From Lutimonas vermicola (GTDB lineage Bacteria > Bacteroidota > Bacteroidia > Flavobacteriales > Flavobacteriaceae), in the NCBI RefSeq assembly GCF_038433205.1, contig NZ_JBCDNA010000001.1, positions 1,116,001 through 1,180,000 on the forward strand: 64,000 bases of DNA, read 5' to 3'. The notes beneath the pieces were generated by a model. It saw only the letters and a program-made list of their open reading frames with translations, ran no database searches and was not told the origin of the DNA. Positions 41,046 through 49,951 of this stretch are shown here, piece by piece. Each line of letters opens with the position of its first letter. Positions within the stretch are counted from its first letter, which is position 1. The position numbers and the translations under genes are program-made.

Positions 41046-43313
41046 CTAAAAACTATAGGTAATATACAAGGTGAAATTTCTTCCGGGCTCGTAAATTCGT
41101 CCACTCAGCAGGTCGGAGTTGCGATACGAAAAATTCAAATGCTCATAATAGTCAGTGTCAAAAATATTCAGCACGGCAGCACCCACCGAAAAACCTTTAA
41201 AGGGTTTAACTCCGGCACTAAGATCAAAAGTAGTAAAACCAGGGGTCACAGTTTCTCGAAAAGACGTTGATATCCTGTTTTGCTCTGCCACTAATCTCGA
41301 TTTTAAATTGACCCAGTAATTTTCCTTGTCATAATTCAAACTCAAATGACCAGTCAAAGGAACAATCTGTGGCAAGGGTTCATCGAGTTCCTGATTCTGC
41401 CCATAGGTATAAGCCAGATCGGATAAAAAACTGATGTCTTCTGTGAAATGAACATTGAAATACAATTCAAACCCTGCTTGTTTCGCTTTGCCCACATTGA
41501 TAAATCGTTTGGCGAATTTAGGCTCCAGCATGGGCATAAATTTTCTGGGCAGGCTTTCGTCTGCCACCGCCGTAATATAATCTGTTAAAAACGAATAAAA
41601 AATGGTGGCTCCCAAATCGATTTTTTCAAACTTTTGATTGACAGAGATTTCAAACTGGCTGTTTTTTTCCGGATTCAAATACGGGTTTCCCACATATTCA
41701 TAAGGATCAGCATTGATGTTGAAATGGTTGATATAACGTTCAACAATTGCCGCAGTTCTTACCCCATGTCCAAATGACAACTGAAGCATGGTCTTGTTTA
41801 AACTGTACACATAAGATATATTACCGCTAAAGTTTGCTTCTTGCTGGTCGTCTATCTCGCCGCCGTATAGGTCGAGAAAGTCTTGTTCGGGATCATTGAT
41901 GGCGGTACTGATAAAATCAGTACGTATACCGGCCGTAAAAACAGAACGATCCGAGGTTCTGATTTTTGATTCCGCAAAAAGGCCAACGTCATTAAGTTCA
42001 GAATCCTGCCATATTTTATCAACCTTGATGATGGGTTCGGGCAACATGTTGCCATTCACGATCTTGATGGTTCTTATCCTGTCACCTTCCCTTGCAATAA
42101 TATTGGCATCAAGGCCCAGGAACAAACTTAAACGATCACCGGGGTTAAGGGTCATTTCGGCCTTACCACCCCAAGTGGTAACAAAAACATTTGATGACGC
42201 TCCTGTCATCATAAAATTTGGTCTTTCTTCATTCGTCATCAAATGATCCACGTTAGAATAAAAGCCTTTAAACATAATGCTGCTTATGGTATTACTGATA
42301 TTCCTGATCTTATAATCCAAGCCCATCAAATAGCTATTGTCATAAGGTGAATCCATAGGTAATCCGGCGTGTTTGATATCCCTGCCAAAAGATTGTCTCC
42401 AGGTCAAACGAAACCTTTGTTCGTCTGTTGGGTTGATGCCCAGCTTAACCGAATAATCTGTGGATGTAAAAGATGAAGGTACTTCCTCTCCGTTCCCGTC
42501 TGTGTAATCATCATAATTTCTATAGGATCCGTTTAACTCTACATCGAACCGTTCTTTTTTAAACATGACAGCACCCCTTCCGGTAAAATTATTTCCATTG
42601 GTCTCGTATCCTGTTTCAACAGTGCCGCTTATTCCGTCTTTCTTCGATTCAGGTGTTTTTGAAACCATGTTGATAATCCCGCCAAAATTCTGTCCAAATC
42701 TTACCGTAAAAGGACCTTTTACGATCTCTATCCTTTCGATCTCCTCTGGAATCACATGAGTCGTAATGGGGTCCATGCGATTGGGGCATGCGTTTAGAAT
42801 CTTCATCCCACCGTCATACTGAACATTTAATTGTTCATATTTAAAAGCCCTGAATACAGGTTCTGAGGCGTAGGCACCTCTCTTTTGTATACCAAATCCG
42901 GGTATGTCTTTAAACAGGTCACTGACGTTCCTGGGCTGGGTAACGGCCTTTACGTCATCGTAAACGATCCTGCTCTGGGCCAGGTTTCCCAGGGGATCTG
43001 CGGTTACAATAATGTTGTCCAGATCAAAAGCCTGCTCCTGCATGACTATTTGCATATGGTTTGAAAGAACCACGGTTTGAGGCCTGTATGACAGATGCGA
43101 AAGACTGGCTTCGCTTCCTTCCTTTGCCAGGATGACGAATTGCCCGTTTTGATCGGTTGATGTAAATCTTTCCTGGTCGATTAATTTTACAATGATATTT
43201 TCTATTACTTGTCCATGTTCATCTTCAATGATTCCATGGATTTCCAATTCCTGGGTATATCCCGCCAAGCCGCATAATAGCAGTGCCAGGCATAACATGC
43301 AATTTATTTTCAT
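41046..43313 (-). CDS. TonB-dependent receptor, probable copper uptake (OprC-like)
   Basis: 755 residues. A signal peptide (1-20) is followed by a carboxypeptidase-like beta-sandwich (22-95), a plug domain (about 105-215) and a 22-strand barrel ending in YITYSF. The segment around Cys176-Pro-Asn-Arg-Met180-Asp-Pro and the later His357-Leu-Met359 reproduce the CxxxM and HxM copper-binding motifs known from OprC of Pseudomonas, at nearly the same spacing (181 residues). A TonB-dependent copper receptor is therefore likely. It follows the small CxGKC protein gene, with a shared promoter and a 90-base gap holding a hairpin. Confidence 0.9.
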   Translation of the reverse strand: MKINCMLCLALLLCGLAGYTQELEIHGIIEDEHGQVIENIIVKLIDQERFTSTDQNGQFVILAKEGSEASLSHLSYRPQTVVLSNHMQIVMQEQAFDLDNIIVTADPLGNLAQSRIVYDDVKAVTQPRNVSDLFKDIPGFGIQKRGAYASEPVFRAFKYEQLNVQYDGGMKILNACPNRMDPITTHVIPEEIERIEIVKGPFTVRFGQNFGGIINMVSKTPESKKDGISGTVETGYETNGNNFTGRGAVMFKKERFDVELNGSYRNYDDYTDGNGEEVPSSFTSTDYSVKLGINPTDEQRFRLTWRQSFGRDIKHAGLPMDSPYDNSYLMGLDYKIRNISNTISSIMFKGFYSNVDHLMTNEERPNFMMTGASSNVFVTTWGGKAEMTLNPGDRLSLFLGLDANIIAREGDRIRTIKIVNGNMLPEPIIKVDKIWQDSELNDVGLFAESKIRTSDRSVFTAGIRTDFISTAINDPEQDFLDLYGGEIDDQQEANFSGNISYVYSLNKTMLQLSFGHGVRTAAIVERYINHFNINADPYEYVGNPYLNPEKNSQFEISVNQKFEKIDLGATIFYSFLTDYITAVADESLPRKFMPMLEPKFAKRFINVGKAKQAGFELYFNVHFTEDISFLSDLAYTYGQNQELDEPLPQIVPLTGHLSLNYDKENYWVNLKSRLVAEQNRISTSFRETVTPGFTTFDLSAGVKPFKGFSVGAAVLNIFDTDYYEHLNFSYRNSDLLSGRIYEPGRNFTLYITYSF

Positions 43314-43346
43314 TATGATGTTAATTGTTTAAACAAATAGGTTTGT

Positions 43347-43364
43347 CTGTGAAGGGTTTCACAG
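43347..43364 (-). other. Hairpin between the CxGKC gene and the receptor gene
   Basis: CTGTGAA / TTCACAG arms with a GGGT loop, followed (43370-43384) by GGTCC-ATACA-GGACC. The two stem-loops lie 35-70 bases upstream of the receptor start and may act on its translation or transcript level. No T run follows, so they are not a plain terminator. Confidence 0.45.
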
Positions 43365-43403
43365 GGTGAGGTCCATACAGGACCCACATACACGAACTAG
43401 TAA

Positions 43404-43787
43404 TTAAACAATGGGGGGACGAAGCAGGGTTGAAGCAAACAACAGTTCCTTCAGGTTTTTCACAACATGAGGCCTTAATACAAGGGCTTCATAATTTGCG
43501 GGAAGTTCAGAGGAGATATCGTCAGTAAGACTGATGAATTTTTCAAAATCAACTACAGGGGGCATGGGGCTTTGATGCTCCTTGCCAAGATCTAGTTGTT
43601 TATCCAACTGATCTCCCAGGTAACACTTCCCGTTACACGCCATAATCGGTTTGTCTTTATTCTCGCAAAGTTCATTCACGATATAATCATAATTGATCAG
43701 ATATTCCAATATGGGCAGGGCAGGTTGTACAAGGGCAAGCAAGTATAAATTTAGCAGAAAATGTGTTATGATAAGTTGCTTCATCAT
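43404..43787 (-). CDS. Small CxGKC-motif protein, partner of copper receptor
   Basis: About 127 residues. An N-terminal hydrophobic segment (LIITHFLLNLYLLALVQPALPILEYLINYDYIV) may be a signal anchor. The conserved CENKDKPIMACNGKCYLGDQLDKQL segment has three cysteines. Small proteins with this CxGKCxL motif accompany TonB-dependent receptors in Bacteroidetes. Cysteine content and the OprC-like neighbour suggest metal handling, but this is inference. Of several consecutive starts, an ATG near the promoter is used. Confidence 0.75.
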   Translation of the reverse strand: MMKQLIITHFLLNLYLLALVQPALPILEYLINYDYIVNELCENKDKPIMACNGKCYLGDQLDKQLDLGKEHQSPMPPVVDFEKFISLTDDISSELPANYEALVLRPHVVKNLKELLFASTLLRPPIV

Positions 43788-43798
43788 CAATTAAAAAA

Positions 43799-43828
43799 CA
43801 AAAGTAGACTTATTTGTCTTTTATTCAA
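43799..43828 (-). promoter_or_regulatory. Promoter of the CxGKC-receptor operon
   Basis: On the minus strand TTG, exactly 19 bases, then TACTTTTG: this fits the Bacteroidetes -33 TTG and -7 TAnnTTTG consensus. The transcript would start near 43793, a few bases before the gene. Confidence 0.75.
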
Positions 43829-43842
43829 CTGACAAATATCAG

Positions 43843-44745
43843 CTAAAGAATTAATCCAATTCCGAACAAAATTGCGAATAAAAAAGTACTCAAAGCCAGT
43901 TTTTTTAACTCGGGATCAAGCTCCTTCGGATCCTTATTGTTATACACGGTGTATGCATGTTTTAAAATAGGTATAAAAGCCAACACAAATAGGAACTGGA
44001 AGAAAGACCTAAAGTTTAAAACAGTGTATAAAAGGCTAAATAAAAACGAGGCCCCCAATAGGTAAAAGTGATAATATCTCGCAAACTCATTTCCTATTTT
44101 TACCACGATGGTGCGCTTCCCCGATTTTTCATCAGATTCACGGTCACGCATATTATTGAGGTTCAATACACCCACACTCAGCAGCCCGATTGCAATGGCC
44201 GGAAAAAAAACGCTGAATTCCAGTGATTTGCTATATAAAAAATACGTACCGCAAACACTGAGCAAACCAAAAAAAAGAAAAACAAATAAATCACCGTAAC
44301 CACTGTAACCATAAGCGTGATCTCCTACAGTATATTTTACTGCTGCTATAACACTGCTGATACCCAAAACGATAAATACAACTGAATAAGAAATATAGGC
44401 CGTTCCAAAGGCTATAAAAATCAAACACAGCGCCAAAGCAATACTGATGGCTCCTGCGATTATAATTCCTTTTTTCATTGAATTAGGGCTGATGTCACCA
44501 CTCTGTAGCGCACGTTCGGGCCCTACCCTGGTCTCATTGTCTGTGCCCTTTATACCATCACCATAATCATTTGCGAAATTTGAAATAACCTGAAAACCTA
44601 TAGTTGTACAAAGCGCCAGTCCGCAAATCACCGGGTTAAAGACCCCCTTTGATGCGGCCATAAATGAACCTAGAATAATTCCTGATAATGACAAGGGTAA
44701 AGTACGCAGACGCGCTGCCTTGACCCAAATACTTACTTTTGACAA
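43843..44745 (-). CDS. menA: 1,4-dihydroxy-2-naphthoate polyprenyltransferase
   Basis: 300 residues with about nine membrane helices. It attaches the polyprenyl chain to dihydroxynaphthoate in menaquinone synthesis. The UbiA-family aspartate motifs are ANDYGDGIKGTDN (first) and MRDRESDEKSGKRT (second). The opening WVKAARLRTLPLSLSGIILGS is the usual MenA start. It is the last gene of the minus-strand run from 49840 down. Menaquinone is the main quinone of Bacteroidetes. Confidence 0.95.
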   Translation of the reverse strand: MSKVSIWVKAARLRTLPLSLSGIILGSFMAASKGVFNPVICGLALCTTIGFQVISNFANDYGDGIKGTDNETRVGPERALQSGDISPNSMKKGIIIAGAISIALALCLIFIAFGTAYISYSVVFIVLGISSVIAAVKYTVGDHAYGYSGYGDLFVFLFFGLLSVCGTYFLYSKSLEFSVFFPAIAIGLLSVGVLNLNNMRDRESDEKSGKRTIVVKIGNEFARYYHFYLLGASFLFSLLYTVLNFRSFFQFLFVLAFIPILKHAYTVYNNKDPKELDPELKKLALSTFLFAILFGIGLIL

Positions 44746-44759
44746 AATAGTTGATTTGT

Positions 44760-45371
44760 TTAATTACTGGTTCCCCTAATCCACTTTTCACCACTTAACT
44801 GAAGTGCTTCGCTTATCCCTACGGGCATTCCATATGACTTAGCTATAATAAAACAGTCTTTAAAACCAACCCGTTTCAAATCATCCCTGAGCATAACTGC
44901 TTCCTTATAGGTTGTGAATTTTCCTATAGAAAATTTGTTGAAACCATTTTCTTCAAATTCTTCCAATTGGGTGATATCATCTGAAATCAGATTAGAACTA
45001 AAGTTGGTATAAGCTCCGATTTGAATACTGTAAACAATACTCATATCGATCAAGGAGGTTTTTACGGAGTCAATCAGGACCACCTGCTTAGCCTTTCTCT
45101 GAATCTTATGAAGCGAATCTGTATCGATTAAACTCAGGTTGTTCTTGATCAGGTATTCCTGTTTATACTGCTTAGATTTTGGAAGGAAGGACCACAAGAA
45201 GAGGATCAGCATAACCAAAGCCGCAATTCCCAGAATGATTCTGTGCTTTTTTAGTATGGAGTTGTTTTCTTCTTCGTCCCTTAAAGCAGTAGACAAGGTT
45301 TTGATGGTACTATTGGCCTTGTCAATTTCCTCGTAAATATTTACTAAATTCTTATCTCTCACGAATGGCAT
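44760..45371 (-). CDS. Single-pass membrane protein with SPOR-like domain
   Basis: 203 residues. The N-terminal helix is cytoplasmic and possibly coiled coil (about 8-40). The membrane helix is about 45-63 (IILGIAALVMLILFLWSF). The C-terminal domain (about 112-190) is SPOR-like: IVYSIQIGAYTNFSSNLI, then KFSIGKFTTYKEAVMLRDDLKRVGFKDCFIIAKSYG. SPOR domains bind denuded glycan strands of peptidoglycan at division sites. It is 15 bases from menA and 16 from the Fe-S protein gene, so the three are co-transcribed. Confidence 0.85.
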   Translation of the reverse strand: MPFVRDKNLVNIYEEIDKANSTIKTLSTALRDEEENNSILKKHRIILGIAALVMLILFLWSFLPKSKQYKQEYLIKNNLSLIDTDSLHKIQRKAKQVVLIDSVKTSLIDMSIVYSIQIGAYTNFSSNLISDDITQLEEFEENGFNKFSIGKFTTYKEAVMLRDDLKRVGFKDCFIIAKSYGMPVGISEALQLSGEKWIRGTSN

Positions 45372-45387
45372 ATTCTATTTGTACTTA

Positions 45388-46167
45388 TTATAGATCTTTG
45401 GCATCGGCTATCAGTTCTGCGATATCCATTACTGTTACACTATGTTCCTTTTCTTTGTTTTTGATTCCATCGGTCATCATTGTATTACAAAAAGGACAAC
45501 CTGTTGCAATGAATTCAGGTGAGGTTTCCAGGGCATCTTCCGTTCTTTCCACAAAAATTTCCTTCTCACCCTGCTCAGCATCCTTAAACATTTGAGCACC
45601 TCCTGCCCCACAACACAATCCTTTTGACTTACATCGTTTCATTTCGACCAACTCAAGCTCCAGTTTCCTGATCAGGTCACGCGGCGCTTCATATATTCCA
45701 TTCGCTCTCCCCAAATAACAGGGATCGTGAAACGTAATTCGTTTACCGGCATACTTTCCTCCTTCAATGCTTATGCGACCTTCATCTAACAGACTTTTTA
45801 AAAATTCTGTATGGTGCATCACCTCATAAGAACCTCCCAATTCAGGGTATTCATTTTTTAAGGTATTAAAACAATGCGGACAAGTTGTAACGATCTTTTT
45901 GATCTCATACGCATTTAATATTTCTATATTGGTGACCGCCTGCATTTGGAAAAGAAATTCATTCCCGGCTCTTTTTGCAGGATCACCTGTACAACTTTCT
46001 TCAGTACCCAGCACTGCAAAATCAACTTTTGCTTCTATCAGAATTTTTGCAAAGGCCTTGGTAATTTTCCTGGCCCTGTCATCAAAACTTCCAGCACAAC
46101 CAACCCAAAACAAGACCTCGGGAGACTTTCCTTTAGCCATTTTTTCAGCCATTGTTGGTATTACCAT
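45388..46167 (-). CDS. CCG-domain (Fe-S)-binding oxidoreductase subunit
   Basis: 259 residues with two cysteine-rich (CCG) domains as in heterodisulfide reductase subunit B, GlpC and LutA. Motifs are FWVGCAGSFDDRARKITKAF, TTCPHCFNTLKNEYPE, then FHDPCYLGR, GLCCGAGGAQMFKD and ATGCPFCNTMM. In such proteins these cysteines bind a noncubane Fe-S cluster and pass electrons. The next gene upstream encodes its ferredoxin/membrane partner, 63 bases away, so the pair probably forms a membrane redox complex. The donor and acceptor are unknown. Confidence 0.9.
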   Translation of the reverse strand: MVIPTMAEKMAKGKSPEVLFWVGCAGSFDDRARKITKAFAKILIEAKVDFAVLGTEESCTGDPAKRAGNEFLFQMQAVTNIEILNAYEIKKIVTTCPHCFNTLKNEYPELGGSYEVMHHTEFLKSLLDEGRISIEGGKYAGKRITFHDPCYLGRANGIYEAPRDLIRKLELELVEMKRCKSKGLCCGAGGAQMFKDAEQGEKEIFVERTEDALETSPEFIATGCPFCNTMMTDGIKNKEKEHSVTVMDIAELIADAKDL

Positions 46168-46230
46168 ACTAATTTAATTTAAATATTTTAAACATTTAAG
46201 TTTCGCTTCAACTTTATCTTTTTCGCAAGG

Positions 46231-47562
46231 CTATTCATCCTTCCAGTTCAGTCGATCCATTTGACTGTACTGCCAGGGTGCCCCGTTATTTTCAATATTG
46301 GTCATCATCATATTCAATTCTTGAGGAGCTGCCGATTTTTCCATGACCAAAAACCTTCTTAAATCAATAATAATGGATAAAGGATCAATACTTACCGGGC
46401 ATTCTGTTACACAGGCATTACAACTGGTACAGGCCCAGATTTCGGCTTCCGAAATGGTATCCAGCAATGTTTTTCCATCACCTTCTTCCCTAAACGAAGC
46501 TTCCCCTTTTTTCTCAATAAATTTTCCAACTTCCTCCAAACGGTCTCTTGTTTTCATCATGATCGCACGAGGTGATAACTCTTTTCCCGTTTGATTTGCC
46601 GGGCATTCAGCCGTGCATCTTCCGCATTCTGTGCAGGTATAAGCATTCATCAATTGCACCCAATTCAAGTCGGTCACATCGCTGGCGCCAAATTTTTCAA
46701 CGTTTTCTTCGCCATCCTCCGGCACAGCATAAGGATCAGCCTCAGGATCCATCATCAGTTTCACCTCCTTGGTTACCGAAGCTAAATTATCGAATTTCCC
46801 CTCTGGTTCGAGGTTTGCATAAAATGTGTTCGGAAAAGCAAGCAGTATATGAAGGTGTTTCGAATAGTATAAATAATTTAAAAAGATCAGGATTCCCGTA
46901 ATATGCAACCACCAGGCACCTCGCTCTATATAAAAAAGTGTCATCTCGTTTTCTGGCAGCCAGGCTGCAATATACTGACTCACAGGAAAACTTCCCGCCT
47001 GCACATAATGTATGGCTCCCATTTGCTGCAAGGCATAATCAGCTGCATTCATAAGCAGGAACAAGCCCATGAGCACGATTTCAAAATACAAAATATTCAG
47101 CGCGTCATTCCTGGGCCAGCTCGTCATTTCTTTGCTCCAAAATCTCGGTATCTTCAGGATCATTCTTCTTATCCAGAAAATAATCACAGAAATCAGGACG
47201 AGAAAGGCAAGTATCTCAAAAGATCCTATTAAAAAATCATAAAGCCCCCCTGCAAACGCAAAAATTCTGTGCGTGCCAAACAAACCATCTATAACAATTT
47301 CCAGCACCTCAATATTAATGATCAAAAAACCGATATAAACTATAATGTGAAGTATCCCTGCTATAGGCCTTCTTACCATTTTTGATTGCCCAAGGGCAAT
47401 TTTAGCCATATTGGACCAACGTTCTGCCTTGTGGTCATTTCGTTCTATATTTTTTCCAAGGCCAATGTTTCTGCTCAGTTTTTTTATATTCCACACAAAG
47501 AAACTTATCCCTGAAAAGAGCAATAAGGCAAATAAAATATTAGGTAAATAAGACATACTCAA
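46231..47562 (-). CDS. Membrane (Fe-S) oxidoreductase with two 4Fe-4S clusters
   Basis: 443 residues. The N-terminal half has about five membrane helices (NarI-like cytochrome b subunit form, e.g. LPNILFALLLFSGISFFVW). The C-terminal half has two ferredoxin motifs, CTECGRCTAECPANQTGKELSPR and CTSCNACVTECPVSIDPL. This pairs with the CCG subunit just downstream to form an HdrDE-like or GlpC-like quinone-linked oxidoreductase. Such pairs are found in many Bacteroidetes; the electron donor is not known. Confidence 0.9.
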   Translation of the reverse strand: MSMSYLPNILFALLLFSGISFFVWNIKKLSRNIGLGKNIERNDHKAERWSNMAKIALGQSKMVRRPIAGILHIIVYIGFLIINIEVLEIVIDGLFGTHRIFAFAGGLYDFLIGSFEILAFLVLISVIIFWIRRMILKIPRFWSKEMTSWPRNDALNILYFEIVLMGLFLLMNAADYALQQMGAIHYVQAGSFPVSQYIAAWLPENEMTLFYIERGAWWLHITGILIFLNYLYYSKHLHILLAFPNTFYANLEPEGKFDNLASVTKEVKLMMDPEADPYAVPEDGEENVEKFGASDVTDLNWVQLMNAYTCTECGRCTAECPANQTGKELSPRAIMMKTRDRLEEVGKFIEKKGEASFREEGDGKTLLDTISEAEIWACTSCNACVTECPVSIDPLSIIIDLRRFLVMEKSAAPQELNMMMTNIENNGAPWQYSQMDRLNWKDE

Positions 47563-47666
47563 TTATCTATACAAGGCTTAAATGTCAAAGCATCAACTGC
47601 TTTTACAGCATTTAAAAGTAAAGATAATCAAAAAGGGAGGAAGACAAAATTATTACAAGTTATTAA

Positions 47667-48611
47667 CTACTCTTTTACAGGCTCTTCATAGGACTTTTCC
47701 TTTCTTCCAAAAACCGATAAGTGAACGAATCTTTTGGGATGTTCCTTTACCTCTTTAAGCAATTCTTCCAGTTCTTTGGCAGAGTTGGTCAGGTTGTTGT
47801 ACAAAGCTTCGTCCTGCATCAGTTTTCCGATGGTGCCCTTACCCGAATTGAGGCTGTCAATTATCACATTAAAATTCTCCAGTGAATGCCGTAATTCAGC
47901 AACTGTTGCCCCTAAATTGGCAGCTTGAATAGAATCTGAGATCATTGCAAAGTTGTTCATAGTCTTATTTGCACCAATCATGATACTGTCGATCTTGCCC
48001 CCTTGGGCGGTCATAGCGTCCAGGTTGCTTGCCGTACTTTTAAACGTTCGGAGCAAGGCATTCATACTGGCTAAAGACTCCTCTATATTTTTCTGGTTTT
48101 CCTCATTCATGAGATTGTTGATATTCTGCATCACAGAATCAGTATGCACCACAAAACTTTCAACTTTTGATTGCAACGGGGCGATTTGCTCATTGATCAT
48201 ACCCATAATACCCGCATCGACGATACCGATCAGCGTATCTCCAGCTACGGCCATTTCTCCTTCATCAATAGCAATATTGATCTTAAGAGACTTCCCACTT
48301 ATAAAATCAGGACTATAGATCTGGGCAACGCTGTTGACAGAAAACTTTATATCATTGCTGAGAGTCAAATGAGCAACCAATATTCCTTTTTTTTCAGGAT
48401 GAAAGGAAATTTCAGAAACGGTTCCAACCTTCAATCCATTGATGGTGATCGGGCTTTTTGGAGCCAGCCCCTGAACATTGGTGTATTCAGCATAAAAAGT
48501 TCGGGTTTTGTCATACAAGCTTCTGTTTTTCATAAAGTTGTATCCCCAAACAAAAAGGATAAGTATCAGAACGGCGATAATGCCGGTTTTCAATTCTCTT
48601 GATATGGTCAA
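47667..48611 (-). CDS. MCE/MlaD-family lipid transport protein
   Basis: 314 residues. One N-terminal membrane helix (about 8-25). An MCE domain (about 37-118) begins TFYAEYTNVQGLAPKSPITINGLKVGTVSEISF and ends SGKSLKINIAIDEG. A long helical region follows, in which MCE rings form a lipid channel. MlaD-like proteins carry phospholipids across the periplasm with an ABC transporter. The ATPase and permease genes are not in the window. It is 120 bases downstream of the amidase gene. Confidence 0.92.
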   Translation of the reverse strand: MTISRELKTGIIAVLILILFVWGYNFMKNRSLYDKTRTFYAEYTNVQGLAPKSPITINGLKVGTVSEISFHPEKKGILVAHLTLSNDIKFSVNSVAQIYSPDFISGKSLKINIAIDEGEMAVAGDTLIGIVDAGIMGMINEQIAPLQSKVESFVVHTDSVMQNINNLMNEENQKNIEESLASMNALLRTFKSTASNLDAMTAQGGKIDSIMIGANKTMNNFAMISDSIQAANLGATVAELRHSLENFNVIIDSLNSGKGTIGKLMQDEALYNNLTNSAKELEELLKEVKEHPKRFVHLSVFGRKEKSYEEPVKE

Positions 48612-48733
48612 AATAGTACTATTAGTTAAACAATATTACTCATTATTTACCAGGTGATCCCATACGAGGCGGTTTCTTTTGATCCTGTCACCTGCAAGAA
48701 TCAGGATTCAAACGAATTCAAGTGCCATTTATT

Positions 48734-49840
48734 TTAAAGCGACTTGTTCATCGCTTCAGACATGTTAATTCTTTCCCCTCCCTTAAACGCAACAACAAAA
48801 GCAGTTTTATATCCTGCCTTTCTGGCTTCTGCCTGCAATTTCACGATTTGATCATAGTCAGAAGACTTACCATAATAATATTTGTATGATCCCCCTATCT
48901 TTCCGCGCTCAACTCCTTTTAATCCTTTGAAATTGTATGATTTTGTCTCAAGTTTCTTGTTTCCTGAGGCAATTTGGACCTTAAAGTCTATTCCGGGATA
49001 AACTTTAGATGAACTATCTACAATGGCCACAGGTGATTCCTCTATGACAAGATTTTCATCAAGATTCTTTTTATAGGCTTTGATGGCATTAAAGATCGAT
49101 CCGGCAACCTTGTCTTGTCCGCTCTTGGAGTTTAAAAAAGCCCCTTCCTGAGCATTTGTGATAAAACCAGTTTCAATCAGCACACTGGGCATGTAGGTCT
49201 GGTGCAATACTACAAACCCTGCCTGCTTTACACCCCTGTCGTTTCTTTTGAGTACGTCCCTGAAATTGGTTTGAATATTACTTGCCAGATATAAACTCTG
49301 ATCTAAAAACTCCTCCTGCATCAAGGTCATACCTATAACTGCTTCAGGTGAGTTAGGATCAAAGCCTTCATATTTCTCCTGGTAATTATCTTCAAGAAAG
49401 ATAACCGAGTTTTCCTGCTTGGCTACTTCAAAATTCTGTTTGTTCGCATGCAGGCCCAATACATAGGTCTCTGTACCATCTACCTGGGTATGAAAGGCAT
49501 TGCAGTGAATCGATACAAAAAGGTCTGCATCTGCCTCATTGGCAATTCGCCCTCTTTCTTTAAGATCGACAAAAACGTCTTTATCCCTTGTATATACCAC
49601 CTTTACATCATCTATAGCTTCCAGTCTTTTTCCCAGTTTGAGCACGATACTCAGCGCTATATCTTTCTCAAGGTAGTTCTTGGCAGGTCTCCCGGGATCC
49701 TTTCCTCCATGACCAGCATCTAAAACTACTGTAAAATTATCCTGGGCATAGGTTTTTGTCTGAACTAAGATTAAAAAAAATCCACATATCAGCACTGTAA
49801 AAATTGCGGCATAGTTCCTGTTTTTTACTAAATCCATCAT
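48734..49840 (-). CDS. N-acetylmuramoyl-L-alanine amidase with SPOR-like C-terminus
   Basis: 368 residues. Signal peptide to about residue 32. The amidase_3 domain (about 36-245) is the zinc enzyme that cuts the glycan-peptide bond of peptidoglycan. VVLDAGHGGKDPG carries the first ligand His, EKDIALS the Glu, FVSIHCNAFH the second His and VLIETGFITN the catalytic Glu. The C-terminal DFKVQIASGNKKLETKSYNF...YDQIVKLQAEARKAGYKTAFVVAF is a SPOR-type glycan-binding domain. It is divergent from the LptD-like gene, so envelope genes cluster here. Confidence 0.94.
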   Translation of the reverse strand: MMDLVKNRNYAAIFTVLICGFFLILVQTKTYAQDNFTVVLDAGHGGKDPGRPAKNYLEKDIALSIVLKLGKRLEAIDDVKVVYTRDKDVFVDLKERGRIANEADADLFVSIHCNAFHTQVDGTETYVLGLHANKQNFEVAKQENSVIFLEDNYQEKYEGFDPNSPEAVIGMTLMQEEFLDQSLYLASNIQTNFRDVLKRNDRGVKQAGFVVLHQTYMPSVLIETGFITNAQEGAFLNSKSGQDKVAGSIFNAIKAYKKNLDENLVIEESPVAIVDSSSKVYPGIDFKVQIASGNKKLETKSYNFKGLKGVERGKIGGSYKYYYGKSSDYDQIVKLQAEARKAGYKTAFVVAFKGGERINMSEAMNKSL

Positions 49841-49896
49841 GGTTTTTATACTTCTAGTTTTTCCTTTATTAATTTATACCACTGAAAAAATATATG

Positions 49897-49904
49897 TAAG
49901 TTTG
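49897..49904 (+). promoter_or_regulatory. -7 promoter box before the LptD-like gene
   Basis: TAAGTTTG matches TAnnTTTG and would start the transcript about 40 bases before the gene. No good -33 box was found. Confidence 0.4.
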
Positions 49905-49951
49905 TATCTTTCAAAAAGTAACATTTTTTTACAAAAATACTATTTATAGCA

